NCBI RefSeq assembly: GCF_019429335.1
Contig: NZ_JAHYJB010000003.1
Coordinates: 1-64,000, forward strand
Direction of reading: 5' to 3'
From: Sulfurimonas sp.
Lineage (GTDB): Bacteria > Campylobacterota > Campylobacteria > Campylobacterales > Sulfurimonadaceae
Length of the DNA stretch: 64,000 nt
Shown here: piece after piece, positions 27,567 through 38,484 of the stretch
Numbering within the stretch: the first letter of the stretch is position 1
Layout of the letters: each line of letters opens with the position of its first letter
Notes under the pieces: generated by a model
The model's database searches: none
The model's input: the letters and a program-made list of their open reading frames with translations, nothing else
Told to the model about the DNA's origin: nothing
Program-made: the position numbers and the translations under genes

Positions 27567-28079
27567 TTAATGAAAAGAAAAATGCTCTTTTGTTCGGATG
27601 TTTTTTTTGAGAGAAAATATATTTTTATAGTAGATTTCTACTATCTCATACTCTTTTTTAGAGTTTGGGAGCTGGATTTTAAACTGCTCGTCAACCTCTT
27701 TTCCAATCATGGCGCGAGCTAGCGGAGAGTGCACGCTTATAAGCCCGTTTTCTGGTTCTGATTCTAAAACTCCGCATATTGTGTAAAGTTCCTCTTTGTC
27801 TGTATCGATATTTAAAATCCTTACACTGCTTCCAAAACTGACCTTTTTGTGCGAGAGTTTTGAAGGGTCTATGATTTGAGATTTTTGTATTATGGAATTT
27901 AGGTAAAAGAGTCTTTTATCTATGTGGCGGAGCTTCTCTTTTGCAGCATGGTAGTCAGCATTTTCGCTTCTGTCTCCCATAGCTGCAGCAACTAATTTTT
28001 CCTGCGCAACCTTGGACTTTTCGACCTCAAGTAAGTACTTAAACTCCTCTATTAACAGGTCGTAACCCTCGATGCTCAT
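27567..28079 (-). CDS. greA: GreA/GreB-family transcript cleavage factor
   Basis: Rescues backtracked RNA polymerase by stimulating cleavage of the nascent transcript. About 170 aa. The N-terminal coiled coil carries the acidic tip motif MGDRSENADYHAAKE, equivalent to the QGDLSENAEYDAAKE-type motif whose Asp and Glu hold the catalytic magnesium. The C-terminal FKBP-like domain ends with PLARAMIGKEVDEQFKIQLP. I prefer the ATG at 28079, because a TTG at 28091 has no ribosome binding site. The GreA versus GreB label is not certain. Confidence 0.88.
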   Translation of the reverse strand: MSIEGYDLLIEEFKYLLEVEKSKVAQEKLVAAAMGDRSENADYHAAKEKLRHIDKRLFYLNSIIQKSQIIDPSKLSHKKVSFGSSVRILNIDTDKEELYTICGVLESEPENGLISVHSPLARAMIGKEVDEQFKIQLPNSKKEYEIVEIYYKNIFSLKKNIRTKEHFSFH

Positions 28080-28103
28080 CGGCTCTTGCAACTGCAGTGC
28101 CGA

Positions 28104-28430
28104 CTAGTGGTTAAATCCTACTATATAGTAGGTGTTTTTATTTTCTAATTTATCAACTTTCACTTTGTACTTTTCGCTGAAATGCTTAACTTTTTCATGT
28201 GCTCCCTCTGCTATCTGAGGACTCTTAGAATCTATTTTTATCTTAAAGTAGTTAGTTGTATTTGACATGGCAATATAAGAGTCATCAACCTTTAGATGGT
28301 CATGCAAATCCATAATATGTTTTTGTATCTTCTCATAACCAGTCGTGTTCTCCTCTATTCTGTTGAGTTGTTCCAACAGCGCGCTATTTGGCACATATCC
28401 CAACTGTGTAAGCATTGCTTCTTTTTGCAT
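28104..28430 (-). CDS. Hypothetical small protein upstream of gre
   Basis: 108 aa, no recognised family. Helical N-terminal half (ALLEQLNRIEENTTGYEKIQKHIMDLHDHL) and alternating beta-alpha C-terminal half (YFKIKIDSKSP, then VKVDKLENKNTYYIVGFNH). No signal peptide. A strong AGGGAAAG ribosome binding site fixes the start. It is probably cotranscribed with gre, 24 nt downstream. Confidence 0.65.
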   Translation of the reverse strand: MQKEAMLTQLGYVPNSALLEQLNRIEENTTGYEKIQKHIMDLHDHLKVDDSYIAMSNTTNYFKIKIDSKSPQIAEGAHEKVKHFSEKYKVKVDKLENKNTYYIVGFNH

Positions 28431-28551
28431 ATCTTTCCCTTTTAAAAATGATGTGAAAATAATATCTATTTTTTGTAAATATTCAGTACTCTTTTATGAA
28501 TATCTATGTATCATTTACCTCAATTTATTATATATTCAAAAGAGCGCAAAA

Positions 28552-29349
28552 ATGACTGAAGAGATACTCAAAAAAATTAAACAACTTCCGCCGCTTCCAG
28601 AGTCTGCAATGCAGATAGAAGTTGTTTATCAAGACCCAAACAGCACCTTTAACGATATGGTTAAGATTTTGGAAAAGGATCCCCTTTTAACGGCAGATAT
28701 TTTAAAAGCTGCCAACTCGCCTCTCTATGGATTTAGCCGCGAGATAAACACGATAAACCAAGCCGTAGGCCTCTTTGGCATGGGAACGGTCAGAGGTTTT
28801 GCACTTGCAAGCATTGTAAAAAAAAGCTTTAGTCTTGACCTCTCACCGTATGGCATCGATAACGAGATGTTCTCTCTATTGTCGAAAAAACAGCATGCTC
28901 TTACAACATCGTGGTGCATAAGAAAAGAGAATAAACTTTTAGGCGTTCTCTCGCCTGCAGCATTTTTGGTTGAAATCGGCAAAGTTCTTATAGCTCAGCA
29001 AATCATATCCGACAAGACTCAAGAAAAATTCAAAGAAGCTCTCATAGCTACACAAGACGTAGAAGCTGCAGAGAGAGAAGTCACTGGTGTAGATACACCT
29101 GAAGTAAGTGCAACTATTTTTGAACACTGGAGATTTGAGGCTAGTCTAGTTGAAACTATACGCAACTGTTTAAAACCCGAAAATGCAAACGATGAGATTA
29201 AAAAAGCTGCGCAGATTTTGCATGTTGTTCGCATCACAGTACCGATTAACGGCGTTATCACAGAAGCAAGCACTGCTGCTGCCAAAGAGCTTATAACAAA
29301 ATACGACCTTGACATGGAAAGTTTTGACAAAGCTTTACAAAATATCTAA
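28552..29349 (+). CDS. HDOD domain protein
   Basis: A 265-aa signalling protein of the HD-related output domain family, which lacks the metal ligands of true HD phosphohydrolases. The family start LPPLPESAMQIEVVYQDPNST and the core VKILEKDPLLTADILKAANSPLYG are present, then INTINQAVGLFGMGTVRGFA. The open frame extends 207 nt further upstream, but the ATG at 28552 with AGAG before it matches the family start. It heads a run with rnr (8-nt gap) and holA. Confidence 0.85.
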   Translation: MTEEILKKIKQLPPLPESAMQIEVVYQDPNSTFNDMVKILEKDPLLTADILKAANSPLYGFSREINTINQAVGLFGMGTVRGFALASIVKKSFSLDLSPYGIDNEMFSLLSKKQHALTTSWCIRKENKLLGVLSPAAFLVEIGKVLIAQQIISDKTQEKFKEALIATQDVEAAEREVTGVDTPEVSATIFEHWRFEASLVETIRNCLKPENANDEIKKAAQILHVVRITVPINGVITEASTAAAKELITKYDLDMESFDKALQNI

Positions 29350-29357
29350 GGGCTCTG

Positions 29358-31304
29358 ATGAAATCTCTTCTGATTAGGCTCACCAATGGTTTGGATGAGC
29401 AGGACATCTCCCAAGATGAGCGCAAATACGTAGAGGATTTTTTAGCAAAAGAGTACCTTACAAAAAACGAAAGCGTCTATAAGTTCAACTCCAAATACCG
29501 CGCCGGAACTCTCGGTCTTGTACAAAACGGCACTGCATACCTAAATGTTATCGGCGAATATGTCAGAGACCTCTTCATCGAGGATGTAGAGACTATCAAA
29601 GCAACGGAGAGTGACCTTGTCATTGCTCAAAGACTGCTCGGTAAACGTGGCGCTCCTAGTGCAAAAATAGTCGAAGTTGTAGGACGTGCGCAAACTTACA
29701 GCGTTGCTTACATCGTGGAAAAAGATGGCAAGAAATCTCTGCTTGATTTAAAAACAGATTTTCCAGCAGGAGTTGAGATTGGCATAGATGAGCTAAACTC
29801 CTACGAAGAGGGTGATGTTTTTAAACTGAACAATCAAAATTTCACCGTCATGGAACGTCTTGGCAATATAAAAGATCCACTTGTAGATGAAAAAATCGTT
29901 CTTGCTCACTTCAACAAACATGATGAGTTTAGCGAAGAGGTGTTAGCGCTAGCCTCGTCATTTAAAGAGGTTGAGCCTTCAAAATATCCATCAAGAACAG
30001 ATTTGAGAAAGTTGCCTTTTTGCACGATTGACCCAGTTACAGCAAAAGATTTTGACGACGCCATCTGCTACGACGAAGAGAACACTACTCTCTACGTTGC
30101 TATAGCCGACGTCAGCGAGTATGTAACTCCGTTTGGCGCAATTGACAACGAGGCGATTTATAGAAGTTTTTCCATCTACCTTCCGCACCGCTCCATCCCA
30201 ATGCTCCCACGTCAGCTAAGCGAGACACTATGTTCTTTGCAGCCCAATGTTGACAGACTTGCCTATGTTTTTGAGATAAAACTCAATCTTGACTCGCTCG
30301 AAGTTGAAAATTCAAAGGTTTACGAAGCGATTATCCATTCGCAAAGAAGATTTAATTACGAAGAGATAGATGAGTTTTTTGAGAGAACGCTAAGTGCAAA
30401 AAACAGCTCTGAGGAGAAGATTTTTGACTATATCACCAAACTAAGAGTAATAACGTATGCGCTTAGAGAAAAAAGATTTAAAGTCGGATATAACTTTCGC
30501 TCATATGAACTTGAGATGTTTATAGACGAGAACTCAAATATAGTAAGTACGTCATACTCCGAGGAGACTCCATCGCATGCACTTATAGAAGAGTGTATGC
30601 TTTTGGCAAACAAAGAGGCTGCAAGGAGATTTCAAAGAGGAATATTCCGTATACATGAGCCTCCAAGCCAGATGAAACTGCAAAATCTCTATCAAGAGCT
30701 AGCGGGCATTGGAATGCACATAGATATTAAAAAAAATATCAAAGAGACCATTACTGAGATACAGAAGCAGGCAGAGGAGATGAATCTCTCATCTGAAGTT
30801 GACACTCTGATAATCCAGTCTCAGATGCAAGCTAGATATGCACCGCTAAATGCAGGTCACTTCGGACTTGGTTTTGAAGAGTACACGCACTTCACTTCAC
30901 CCATCAGAAGGTACTCAGACCTGATAGTACATAGGCTCCTAAAAGCAATAGCAAACAACGATACCGCTGAAGGCTCTTATGTTTTGAGAAACATAGAGTC
31001 TCTCTGTATAAGCGTGAGCGAAAAAGAGAGAGAAGCCTCAAGCATAGAGGTTGAGTTTATGGCAAGAAAATTTGCAAGATGGGCAGATGAGAAGATTGGC
31101 GAAATATTTAAAGCAAGAATTACATCAACAGACCCGTTTTTTAAAGCCGAGCTTCATGACGAGATTCAGGGAGCTAGATTTTTCATAACACAAAATCTTA
31201 ATGCCCAGCTGTTTGATGACGTAAGAGTAAGCATAGACAAAGTCGACATTCCTAAAGCAAAAATCTACGCAAGCGTTGTTGAGATAATAGAGAAAGATAT
31301 ATAA
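29358..31304 (+). CDS. rnr: Ribonuclease R (RNB-family 3'-5' exoribonuclease)
   Basis: Processive 3'-5' exoribonuclease. 648 aa, shorter than enterobacterial RNase R but normal for this phylum. The RNB catalytic motif TIDPVTAKDFDDAICYDEEN has the clustered aspartates that hold magnesium, and the family segment YTHFTSPIRRYSDLIVHRLL is intact. An OB/S1-like region closes the protein (from about 575). The gene ends 2 nt before holA. Confidence 0.94.
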   Translation: MKSLLIRLTNGLDEQDISQDERKYVEDFLAKEYLTKNESVYKFNSKYRAGTLGLVQNGTAYLNVIGEYVRDLFIEDVETIKATESDLVIAQRLLGKRGAPSAKIVEVVGRAQTYSVAYIVEKDGKKSLLDLKTDFPAGVEIGIDELNSYEEGDVFKLNNQNFTVMERLGNIKDPLVDEKIVLAHFNKHDEFSEEVLALASSFKEVEPSKYPSRTDLRKLPFCTIDPVTAKDFDDAICYDEENTTLYVAIADVSEYVTPFGAIDNEAIYRSFSIYLPHRSIPMLPRQLSETLCSLQPNVDRLAYVFEIKLNLDSLEVENSKVYEAIIHSQRRFNYEEIDEFFERTLSAKNSSEEKIFDYITKLRVITYALREKRFKVGYNFRSYELEMFIDENSNIVSTSYSEETPSHALIEECMLLANKEAARRFQRGIFRIHEPPSQMKLQNLYQELAGIGMHIDIKKNIKETITEIQKQAEEMNLSSEVDTLIIQSQMQARYAPLNAGHFGLGFEEYTHFTSPIRRYSDLIVHRLLKAIANNDTAEGSYVLRNIESLCISVSEKEREASSIEVEFMARKFARWADEKIGEIFKARITSTDPFFKAELHDEIQGARFFITQNLNAQLFDDVRVSIDKVDIPKAKIYASVVEIIEKDI

Positions 31305-31306
31305 GC

Positions 31307-32269
31307 GTGTACAAAAGCGAGCTAGATAAACATATACAAAACAACTCCGTCTCTAACAGTTTTATACTCTTTGGAGAGAGTAGTTTTTTAATCGACAGAT
31401 ATACAAACGCCCTTACAAACAAAGAGGGTGCTTCGCTGCTTAAGTTTTACCATGACGAGTACAATTTCAACTCCGCAAAAGCGCATCTTTCTCAAGCTTC
31501 ACTCTTTGGCGACCAAAATATCCTCATCATCAAGAGCGAGAAAAAAATCCCAAAAAAAGAGCTTGATGCTCTTATAGAGCAGTGTGAAAAAAATTCAGAC
31601 AATATCTTCGTGTACGCATATTACGGAACAGAGCACGCTGCGTACGCAAAACCTGCTTCTGGTACAAAAACAATGTGTGTAAGATTTTTTCATCCAAACC
31701 ACACCGAGGCTGTTGCTACAATCACGCAAATTGCACGTGAGAAACATGTAAATATAGACAGCTACACAATAAACCATCTCCTAAGCATTCAGGGCGGTGA
31801 CATCGCGCTTGCATGCAACGAGCTGGAGAAACTCTCTGTGTATGAGAGAGCCATAACTGCAAAAGATGTGGACAATATGATTTTTGGCCTAGCAGAGATA
31901 AGCATAGAGAGTTTTATAAAAAAGATTTTAAATAAGAAAGATTTCAAGAGCGATCTTCTGAGCCTGCTTGAACACGGAGAGGATGAGATAAGGATTCTCA
32001 CAGCGCTCACCTCATACCTGACTCAGCTCTACATGTTCAATATCTACATACGCGTAAACGGTGCACCAAATGCCATGGAGATACTTGGATACAAGGCTCC
32101 TGCATTTGTCGTTGATGACAAAGCCACGGCGTCCATAAAGATAAAGCCACCTACATATTATAAACTGCATGAACTGCTTCTAGGGAGTGAGCTTAAGATG
32201 AAGAGCTCGCACATTGATAAAAGCGCTATTTTACTATCAACTCTCATTAGAGCTCAACAGCTGCTCTAA
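31307..32269 (+). CDS. holA: DNA polymerase III delta subunit (HolA)
   Basis: Clamp-loader subunit that opens the beta clamp. 320 aa. The family pattern is visible: FGESSFLIDRYTNAL near the N-terminus, LLSIQGGDIALACNELEKLSVY in domain II and an all-helical C-terminal collar domain. Translation starts at a GTG 2 nt after the rnr stop and depends on a weak GAGAAAGA site, so coupling to rnr is likely. Confidence 0.9.
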   Translation: MYKSELDKHIQNNSVSNSFILFGESSFLIDRYTNALTNKEGASLLKFYHDEYNFNSAKAHLSQASLFGDQNILIIKSEKKIPKKELDALIEQCEKNSDNIFVYAYYGTEHAAYAKPASGTKTMCVRFFHPNHTEAVATITQIAREKHVNIDSYTINHLLSIQGGDIALACNELEKLSVYERAITAKDVDNMIFGLAEISIESFIKKILNKKDFKSDLLSLLEHGEDEIRILTALTSYLTQLYMFNIYIRVNGAPNAMEILGYKAPAFVVDDKATASIKIKPPTYYKLHELLLGSELKMKSSHIDKSAILLSTLIRAQQLL

Positions 32270-32386
32270 AATTTGTTAATTATTTTTGATTTATAGTGCT
32301 TTGATTTTAAATATTGAAAAATAAAAAGAGTGATGGAGTTTCAAGGCGCATAATGAGGAAGTGGACTAGTGTGCACGACGAGTGTA

Positions 32387-32407
32387 GCAACGCAGAAAAT
32401 GCGTCGC
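32387..32407 (+). terminator. Terminator hairpin after holA
   Basis: GCAACGCA-GAAAA-TGCGTCGC pairs with one mismatch and is followed on the plus strand by TATTTTAGTTTTT. It lies between convergent holA and ilvC and directly beyond the ilvC stop. The preceding ~60 nt has no gene. Confidence 0.55.
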
Positions 32408-32411
32408 TATT

Positions 32412-33443
<1,032 letters not shown>

Positions 33444-33449
33444 TTAGGT

Positions 33450-33473
33450 ATTATATTAAGCTTTAATGCTTAA
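33450..33473 (-). promoter_or_regulatory. ilvC -10 element with adjacent inverted repeat
   Basis: TATAAT (33450-33455, minus strand) lies directly beside the inverted repeat TTAAGC-N6-GCTTAA (33456-33473), which fills the promoter spacer. It could bind a regulator of branched-chain amino acid synthesis; no regulator gene is adjacent. Confidence 0.35.
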
Positions 33474-33541
33474 AATTTTTTGGCATTATACTGGAATAAA
33501 GCAAAAACTTTTATAATATCAGGAAAAATAGAGGAATATTT

Positions 33542-34162
33542 ATGAAAAAATTTAATCTTTTCAAAGAAATCATTACAGTCGATAGAAAGAATCTACAAGA
33601 AGCTATTGATGCAAAAAAAACTTTTGGCATAGATATTAATGGAAGAGTCTGCAACGAACCGTTTACGACAGATGACATCTTTATCTACATAGGCACTCCA
33701 AACGCAAATGTTGCTCTTAGTGAGGCTCTTGGCAGTAAATATCAGGTTGTTGAGGACGATAACAGAGTTTTAATCAAGGCTTTTTCAAACTGGCAAAAGA
33801 TCATAGGGTTTAATACCACAAGAGCTACATACGACGACACTACCGCGGACGGTGTTGATGAGTTTAGCACCAAAGAGATGGAAAATATAGGCTGGCATGC
33901 TGCCGAATTTAACATCAAATACAGAACGCTGGTTGAACTTCTTGAAGAGAAGTGCGATGGAACCCTTATCTGCATAGAGCAGGAGGATCCTTACCAGTTC
34001 AGCGGTCTCGGATTTGTCTCAAACCTTGATAATGCAAGAGATACTCTTTTTAACTATTGCCAAACCGAGGTAAAGAGGTTGATTACAGAGGATGAGGATT
34101 TTGCAAAAGAGAGCTTAAATGATGATGAATTGGAAGCCGCAGAGTTTTTTAAGGCTCTTTAG
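33542..34162 (+). CDS. Conserved hypothetical protein
   Basis: A 206-aa soluble protein, no recognised family. It has an alpha/beta look, with one strong strand pair (TDDIFIYIGTPNANVALSEALG) and an acidic C-terminus (EDEDFAKESLNDDELEAAEFFKAL). The EFNIKYRTLVELLEEKCDGTLICIEQE segment suggests a small folded domain of about 150 residues. It has its own TATAAT (33512-33517) and a GAGGAA site. Confidence 0.65.
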   Translation: MKKFNLFKEIITVDRKNLQEAIDAKKTFGIDINGRVCNEPFTTDDIFIYIGTPNANVALSEALGSKYQVVEDDNRVLIKAFSNWQKIIGFNTTRATYDDTTADGVDEFSTKEMENIGWHAAEFNIKYRTLVELLEEKCDGTLICIEQEDPYQFSGLGFVSNLDNARDTLFNYCQTEVKRLITEDEDFAKESLNDDELEAAEFFKAL

Positions 34163-34184
34163 CTTCTAGATTTGCACTCATTTT

Positions 34185-34266
34185 GTCATTGCGAGCGAAG
34201 TTGCGGCAATCTCTATTTTTGTTAGCATTCTGTGAGACTGACACGTCGCTTCACTCCTCGCAGTGA
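34185..34266. repeat. 82-bp palindromic repeat of the GTCATTGCGAG type
   Basis: Arms GTCATTGCGAGCGAAG at the left and CTTCACTCCTCGCAGTGAC at the right are imperfect inverted repeats. Sequences with these GTCATTGCGAG termini are scattered between genes in many unrelated bacterial genomes. Here it lies between two convergent genes and could act as a bidirectional terminator. It is G+C-rich compared with its surroundings, consistent with a mobile hairpin. Confidence 0.65.
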
Positions 34267-34283
34267 CGAATTCCAATCTTCAG

Positions 34284-37200
34284 TTACTTTTTTTTGCCAA
34301 ACTTTGAGACAAGAATATAAAAGAGCGGGATAAAGACGATAGCTAGAAAAGTTGCTGCTAACATTCCTCCGACAACTCCCGTACCGATGGAGTGTCTGCT
34401 TGCAGCACCCGCTCCGCTGCTGATTGCAAGAGGAATAACCCCTAGCGTAAAGGCAAGTGAAGTCATGATAATTGGTCGCAGACGAATTTTTGCCGCTTCT
34501 ATTACGGCTTCAACAAGCTCCATTCCCTGCTCTCTTTTTTGCATAGCAAACTCTACGATAAGGATTGCATTTTTAGCCGAGAGTCCGGCTAAAACAAGGA
34601 TACCTATCTGGAAATAGATATCATTTTCAAGCCCTCTCATGCTATTTGCCACAACCGCTCCAAAGACTCCAAACGGTACCGCCAAAATAACAGATATCGG
34701 CATCAACCATCTCTCATACTGCGCCGCCAAGATGAGATACAAAAAGATGATTCCAAATATAAACGCCAAACTTCCGGCACTGCTTATCTGCTTCTCCTGA
34801 TACGCCGTACCTATCCAACTGATGGCATACCCCTCTGGCAAAACCTCGTTTGCAACCTCTTCTATGGCTCTTAGAGCGTCTCCGGAGCTATACCCAAGAG
34901 CATTTTGTCCCGCTACTTTTGCCGCACTAAAGAGGTTAAATCTCTCTACCAAATCTGCACTTGTTGTCTGTTTTAGAGTCACAAAAGAGCTAAGCGGAAG
35001 CATCTCTCCCTCTTTGCTCCGTACAAAAATGTTGTTCAAATCCTCTGGGCTTTTTCTAAAAGACTCCTCTGCTTGCATATTGACCATATATGTTCTGCCC
35101 AAGAGATTAAAGTCGTTGACATAAAAACTTCCAAAAGTCGCATTTAGCGTTTGGTATATCTGGTCTACGTTAATCCCTTTTGCTTTTGCTTTTGCGGTAT
35201 CGACGCTTATTTTGTACTTAGGCACATTTGTATTGAGCGTTGTTCTAACACCGACTAGCTCCGCTCTTGCATTTCCTTTTTGGATAATCTCATTGACATA
35301 TTTCTGAAGCTCTTTTATATCCGAACCTGTTTTGTTTTGTACATACATCTCAAATCCGCCTGCAACTCCCATCCCCATAATCGGCGGAGGAACAACTCCA
35401 AAAGAGAAACCGTCACTTGTGGCAAAGAGTTTTTTGCTTATCTGTGCGGCGATAGCGTTTGCATGTTGCTCCGGTTTTGTTCGCTCATCCCAAGGCTGAA
35501 GCTTTAAGATAGTAGCCGCCGCATTTGTTCTTTGCGCAAATGTTATAAAATCTAACCCTGCGAACTGGACAATATTTGCTATATTCTCTTTATCTTTTGA
35601 AGCGATGTTGTAAATCTCTTTTGTAAGCGCATCCGTTCTGCTAAGAGATGATCCGGGAGGGTTGTAGCTAAAGACAAACACCGTTCCTTTATCCTCTGAG
35701 GGAACAAGTCCCGTTTTGAGATTTACAAACATATCGTACGTTATATAGACAAGTCCGCCAAAGAGAAGCAGGCTTAAAAGTGTGTATCTGATTGTCAGTT
35801 TTACGGCGCCCGTATAGCCTCTTGTTAAAAAATCAAATGTGGCGTTAAACCATTTAAAAAAGTACTTCGGCTCTTTGTGTGTCGGCTTTAGCATGAGCGC
35901 ACATAAGGAAGGGGTGAGCGTCAGCGCAACAAACCCGGAAATAGCCAAAGAGATGACGATGGTTACGGCGAACTGTCTATACATCTCTCCGCTTAGCCCG
36001 CCTAAAAATGCAACCGGAATAAATACGGCAGAGAGAACCAAAACAATAGCAACAAGCGCACCCGAGACCTCTTTCATGGCTTGAAGCGAAGCCTCCATGG
36101 GAGAGAGTCCCTCTTTTATGTGCCTCTCGACATTCTCTATAACGATAATTGCATCATCAACCACTATCCCGATTGCCAAAACAAGTCCAAAGAGAGTAAG
36201 CAGGTTGATGCTAAATCCCAACATGTACATCCCTGCAAACGCACCGATGATAGAGACGGGAACAGCCAAAATAGGTATAAGCGTAGCTCTCCAGCTCTGC
36301 AAAAACAGAAATATTATAAGAATAACTAAGATAATCGCCTCAATAAAAGTTTTAATAACCTCTTGAATGGATATCTCAACAAAGTCGGTAATATCGTAAG
36401 GAATCACATACTCAACATCCTCAACAAAGCTCTCGCTAATGGTAGCGATAGTCTCCCTTACCCCTTTTGCAGTCTCAATCGCATTTGCTCCACTCTGTAA
36501 AAAAACAGCAACCGGAACGGCAGGAGAGTTGTTGAGCTTGTTTTTCATGTCGTAGCTTTGAGAACCCAGCTCTATGGTCGCTACATCTTTGAGCTTGAGT
36601 GCGCTTCCATCCTCGTTTGCTCTGATGATAATCTCCGAAAACTCAGAAGGCTCATTAAATCTTGAGGGAGTCTCAATGGTATAGGTAAACATTTCGCTTT
36701 TAGAAACGGGCTCTGCAGAGAGCTTTCCTGCGGCATACTGCTCGTTTTGCTCACGCACGGCAACCACAAGGTCGTTGACCGTTAACGAATACTTCTTGAG
36801 CTTTAGAGGATCGATCCAGATACGCATGGAGTAATCTTTTGCGCCAAAGATGATAACATCTCCGACACCCTTGACTCTCTTTAGGCTATCAACAACATTC
36901 ATAAGCGCATAGTTGGATAAAAACGTTACGTCTCTTGTCTGTTTTGGTGAATTGAGGATAATAACCTGAAGCATATCGGGCGACTTTTCATTGACGCGGA
37001 CACCCTGTCTTTGAACCTGATCGGGAAGTTTTGAGAGAGCCGCTTGAACACGGTTGTTTACGTCTATCTTCGCATCATCTGGATTTGTTCCGACTTCGAA
37101 AAAGATATTGATACTTAGTGAGCCGTTATCTGCTGCAAGTGAGCTCATGTAGAGCATATCTTTTGCGCCGTTTATCTCCTGCTCAAGAGGCGCGGCAACC

Positions 37201-37382
37201 GTTTTGGAGATTGTCTCCGCACTCGCACCTTGGTAAAAAGCCGAAACTACGATTTGCGGAGGAATAACTCTTGGATACTCGCTAATAGGGAGTGCGCGCA
37301 TAGAGATGACACCTGCAAGTACGACAATAATCGCGATTACCGATGCAAAAATTGGTCTTTTTATAAAAAAGGCAGAAAACAT
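34284..37382 (-). CDS. RND multidrug efflux transporter (AcrB/MexB-like, HAE1 family)
   Basis: Inner-membrane proton/drug antiporter. 1032 aa with the standard 12 TM helices and two large periplasmic loops. The start FIKRPIFASVIAIIVVLAGV and the TM4 proton-relay region GLVLAIGIVVDDAIIVIENVERH (two adjacent aspartates) are hallmarks of HAE1 pumps. It is the last gene of the outer membrane factor, adaptor and pump operon, 1 nt after the adaptor. Substrates cannot be inferred. Confidence 0.95.
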   Translation of the reverse strand: MFSAFFIKRPIFASVIAIIVVLAGVISMRALPISEYPRVIPPQIVVSAFYQGASAETISKTVAAPLEQEINGAKDMLYMSSLAADNGSLSINIFFEVGTNPDDAKIDVNNRVQAALSKLPDQVQRQGVRVNEKSPDMLQVIILNSPKQTRDVTFLSNYALMNVVDSLKRVKGVGDVIIFGAKDYSMRIWIDPLKLKKYSLTVNDLVVAVREQNEQYAAGKLSAEPVSKSEMFTYTIETPSRFNEPSEFSEIIIRANEDGSALKLKDVATIELGSQSYDMKNKLNNSPAVPVAVFLQSGANAIETAKGVRETIATISESFVEDVEYVIPYDITDFVEISIQEVIKTFIEAIILVILIIFLFLQSWRATLIPILAVPVSIIGAFAGMYMLGFSINLLTLFGLVLAIGIVVDDAIIVIENVERHIKEGLSPMEASLQAMKEVSGALVAIVLVLSAVFIPVAFLGGLSGEMYRQFAVTIVISLAISGFVALTLTPSLCALMLKPTHKEPKYFFKWFNATFDFLTRGYTGAVKLTIRYTLLSLLLFGGLVYITYDMFVNLKTGLVPSEDKGTVFVFSYNPPGSSLSRTDALTKEIYNIASKDKENIANIVQFAGLDFITFAQRTNAAATILKLQPWDERTKPEQHANAIAAQISKKLFATSDGFSFGVVPPPIMGMGVAGGFEMYVQNKTGSDIKELQKYVNEIIQKGNARAELVGVRTTLNTNVPKYKISVDTAKAKAKGINVDQIYQTLNATFGSFYVNDFNLLGRTYMVNMQAEESFRKSPEDLNNIFVRSKEGEMLPLSSFVTLKQTTSADLVERFNLFSAAKVAGQNALGYSSGDALRAIEEVANEVLPEGYAISWIGTAYQEKQISSAGSLAFIFGIIFLYLILAAQYERWLMPISVILAVPFGVFGAVVANSMRGLENDIYFQIGILVLAGLSAKNAILIVEFAMQKREQGMELVEAVIEAAKIRLRPIIMTSLAFTLGVIPLAISSGAGAASRHSIGTGVVGGMLAATFLAIVFIPLFYILVSKFGKKK

Positions 37383-37383
37383 C

Positions 37384-38484
37384 TTACTTGCCTTCCATAA
37401 TGGTTACTTTGCTATTTGGTCTAAGTTTTGCGATATTACTTGAGGCGACCATATCGCCCTCTTTTACCCCGCCCTCAATCATCGCTACACCCTCTTCTAC
37501 ATGAAGCACATTAACGGGACGCATAACTACGGCTCCGTTTTCTACAACATAAACAACGGTTGCATCGAGAGTTTTAATCAGTGCGTTTTGTGGGATTTTT
37601 GCGACGCTCTCATAACTGAAACCGCCTAAATTTACCTCAACGTAAGAGCCTACCATAAGCTCTCTGTCTGGGTTTTTAAATGTTGCTCTTAGAAGTAGCG
37701 TTTCTGTTTGCGTATCGATTTTTGGAGCCATATAATCCACTATGCCGCTAAAACTTTTTGTACCCGCCCTTAGTGTCACCTCTGCGCCTTTTTTGATCTG
37801 TGAAATGTACTTTAAAACGTCGCTGCTTGGAAGAGAGAACTCCGCATAAACTATATCTAATGCCGTAATAGTCGTAAGATTTGAATTTTGTAAATTAGCA
37901 TCTATAAAATTGCCCTCATCGCTACTGCTCATGCCCACAACCCCGCTAATAGGAGCTTTTATAGTTGTATAACTGTAGTTCAACTCCGCTTTTGCAACCA
38001 ACGCTTTAGATTTTTTCACCTCTGCATTTGTATCATCGTAAGCATATAAAAGCGCGTCTCTTTGCTGCTCGCTTATTGCACTATTTTTGAAAAGATACTC
38101 TGCTCTGCTCCAATCTTTTGAAGCTTTGCTAAAGTTTGCCTCTGCCTTTGAGAGAGCCGCTTTTGCTTCATCAAGTGCTGCTCTGTACTCCCCTTTTTGT
38201 ATCTCATACAAAACATCACCTTTTTTTACGGCTGAACCCTCTGTAAAATTCTCTTTTTCTAAAACTCCGCTCACTCTTGCAAAGACAGAAACCTCTTCAA
38301 AAGGTTTTAAAATAGCGGAGTAGCTCTTTGTAAAATCAACTCTCTCAAACTTTACAACTTGAGCCTTTACCGGCAACGGAGGCATTTGCACCGTTTGCGG
38401 CTGGCTTGAAGCGGTGCCTTTTTCATCACTACACCCTACAAACAGCAGTGAGACCACTACAAGCGATAATGCTAAACTTTTCAT
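37384..38484 (-). CDS. RND efflux periplasmic adaptor (AcrA/MexA-like lipoprotein)
   Basis: A 366-aa membrane fusion protein linking the pump to the outer membrane channel. A lipoprotein signal ends at LFVGC (Cys17). The order is barrel-sandwich half (about 50-95, GVLEKENFTEGSAVKKGDVLYEI), an alpha hairpin rich in Ala/Glu/Lys (about 95-165), the second half (TTIKAPISGVVG), then beta-barrel and membrane-proximal domains. It starts at the base next to the end of the TolC-like gene. Confidence 0.93.
   Translation of the reverse strand: MKSLALSLVVVSLLFVGCSDEKGTASSQPQTVQMPPLPVKAQVVKFERVDFTKSYSAILKPFEEVSVFARVSGVLEKENFTEGSAVKKGDVLYEIQKGEYRAALDEAKAALSKAEANFSKASKDWSRAEYLFKNSAISEQQRDALLYAYDDTNAEVKKSKALVAKAELNYSYTTIKAPISGVVGMSSSDEGNFIDANLQNSNLTTITALDIVYAEFSLPSSDVLKYISQIKKGAEVTLRAGTKSFSGIVDYMAPKIDTQTETLLLRATFKNPDRELMVGSYVEVNLGGFSYESVAKIPQNALIKTLDATVVYVVENGAVVMRPVNVLHVEEGVAMIEGGVKEGDMVASSNIAKLRPNSKVTIMEGK

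Noticed and set aside
28345..28551. N-terminal extension of the HDOD protein
   Set aside because: It overlaps another gene antisense and does not resemble the family start; the ATG at 28552 fits better.
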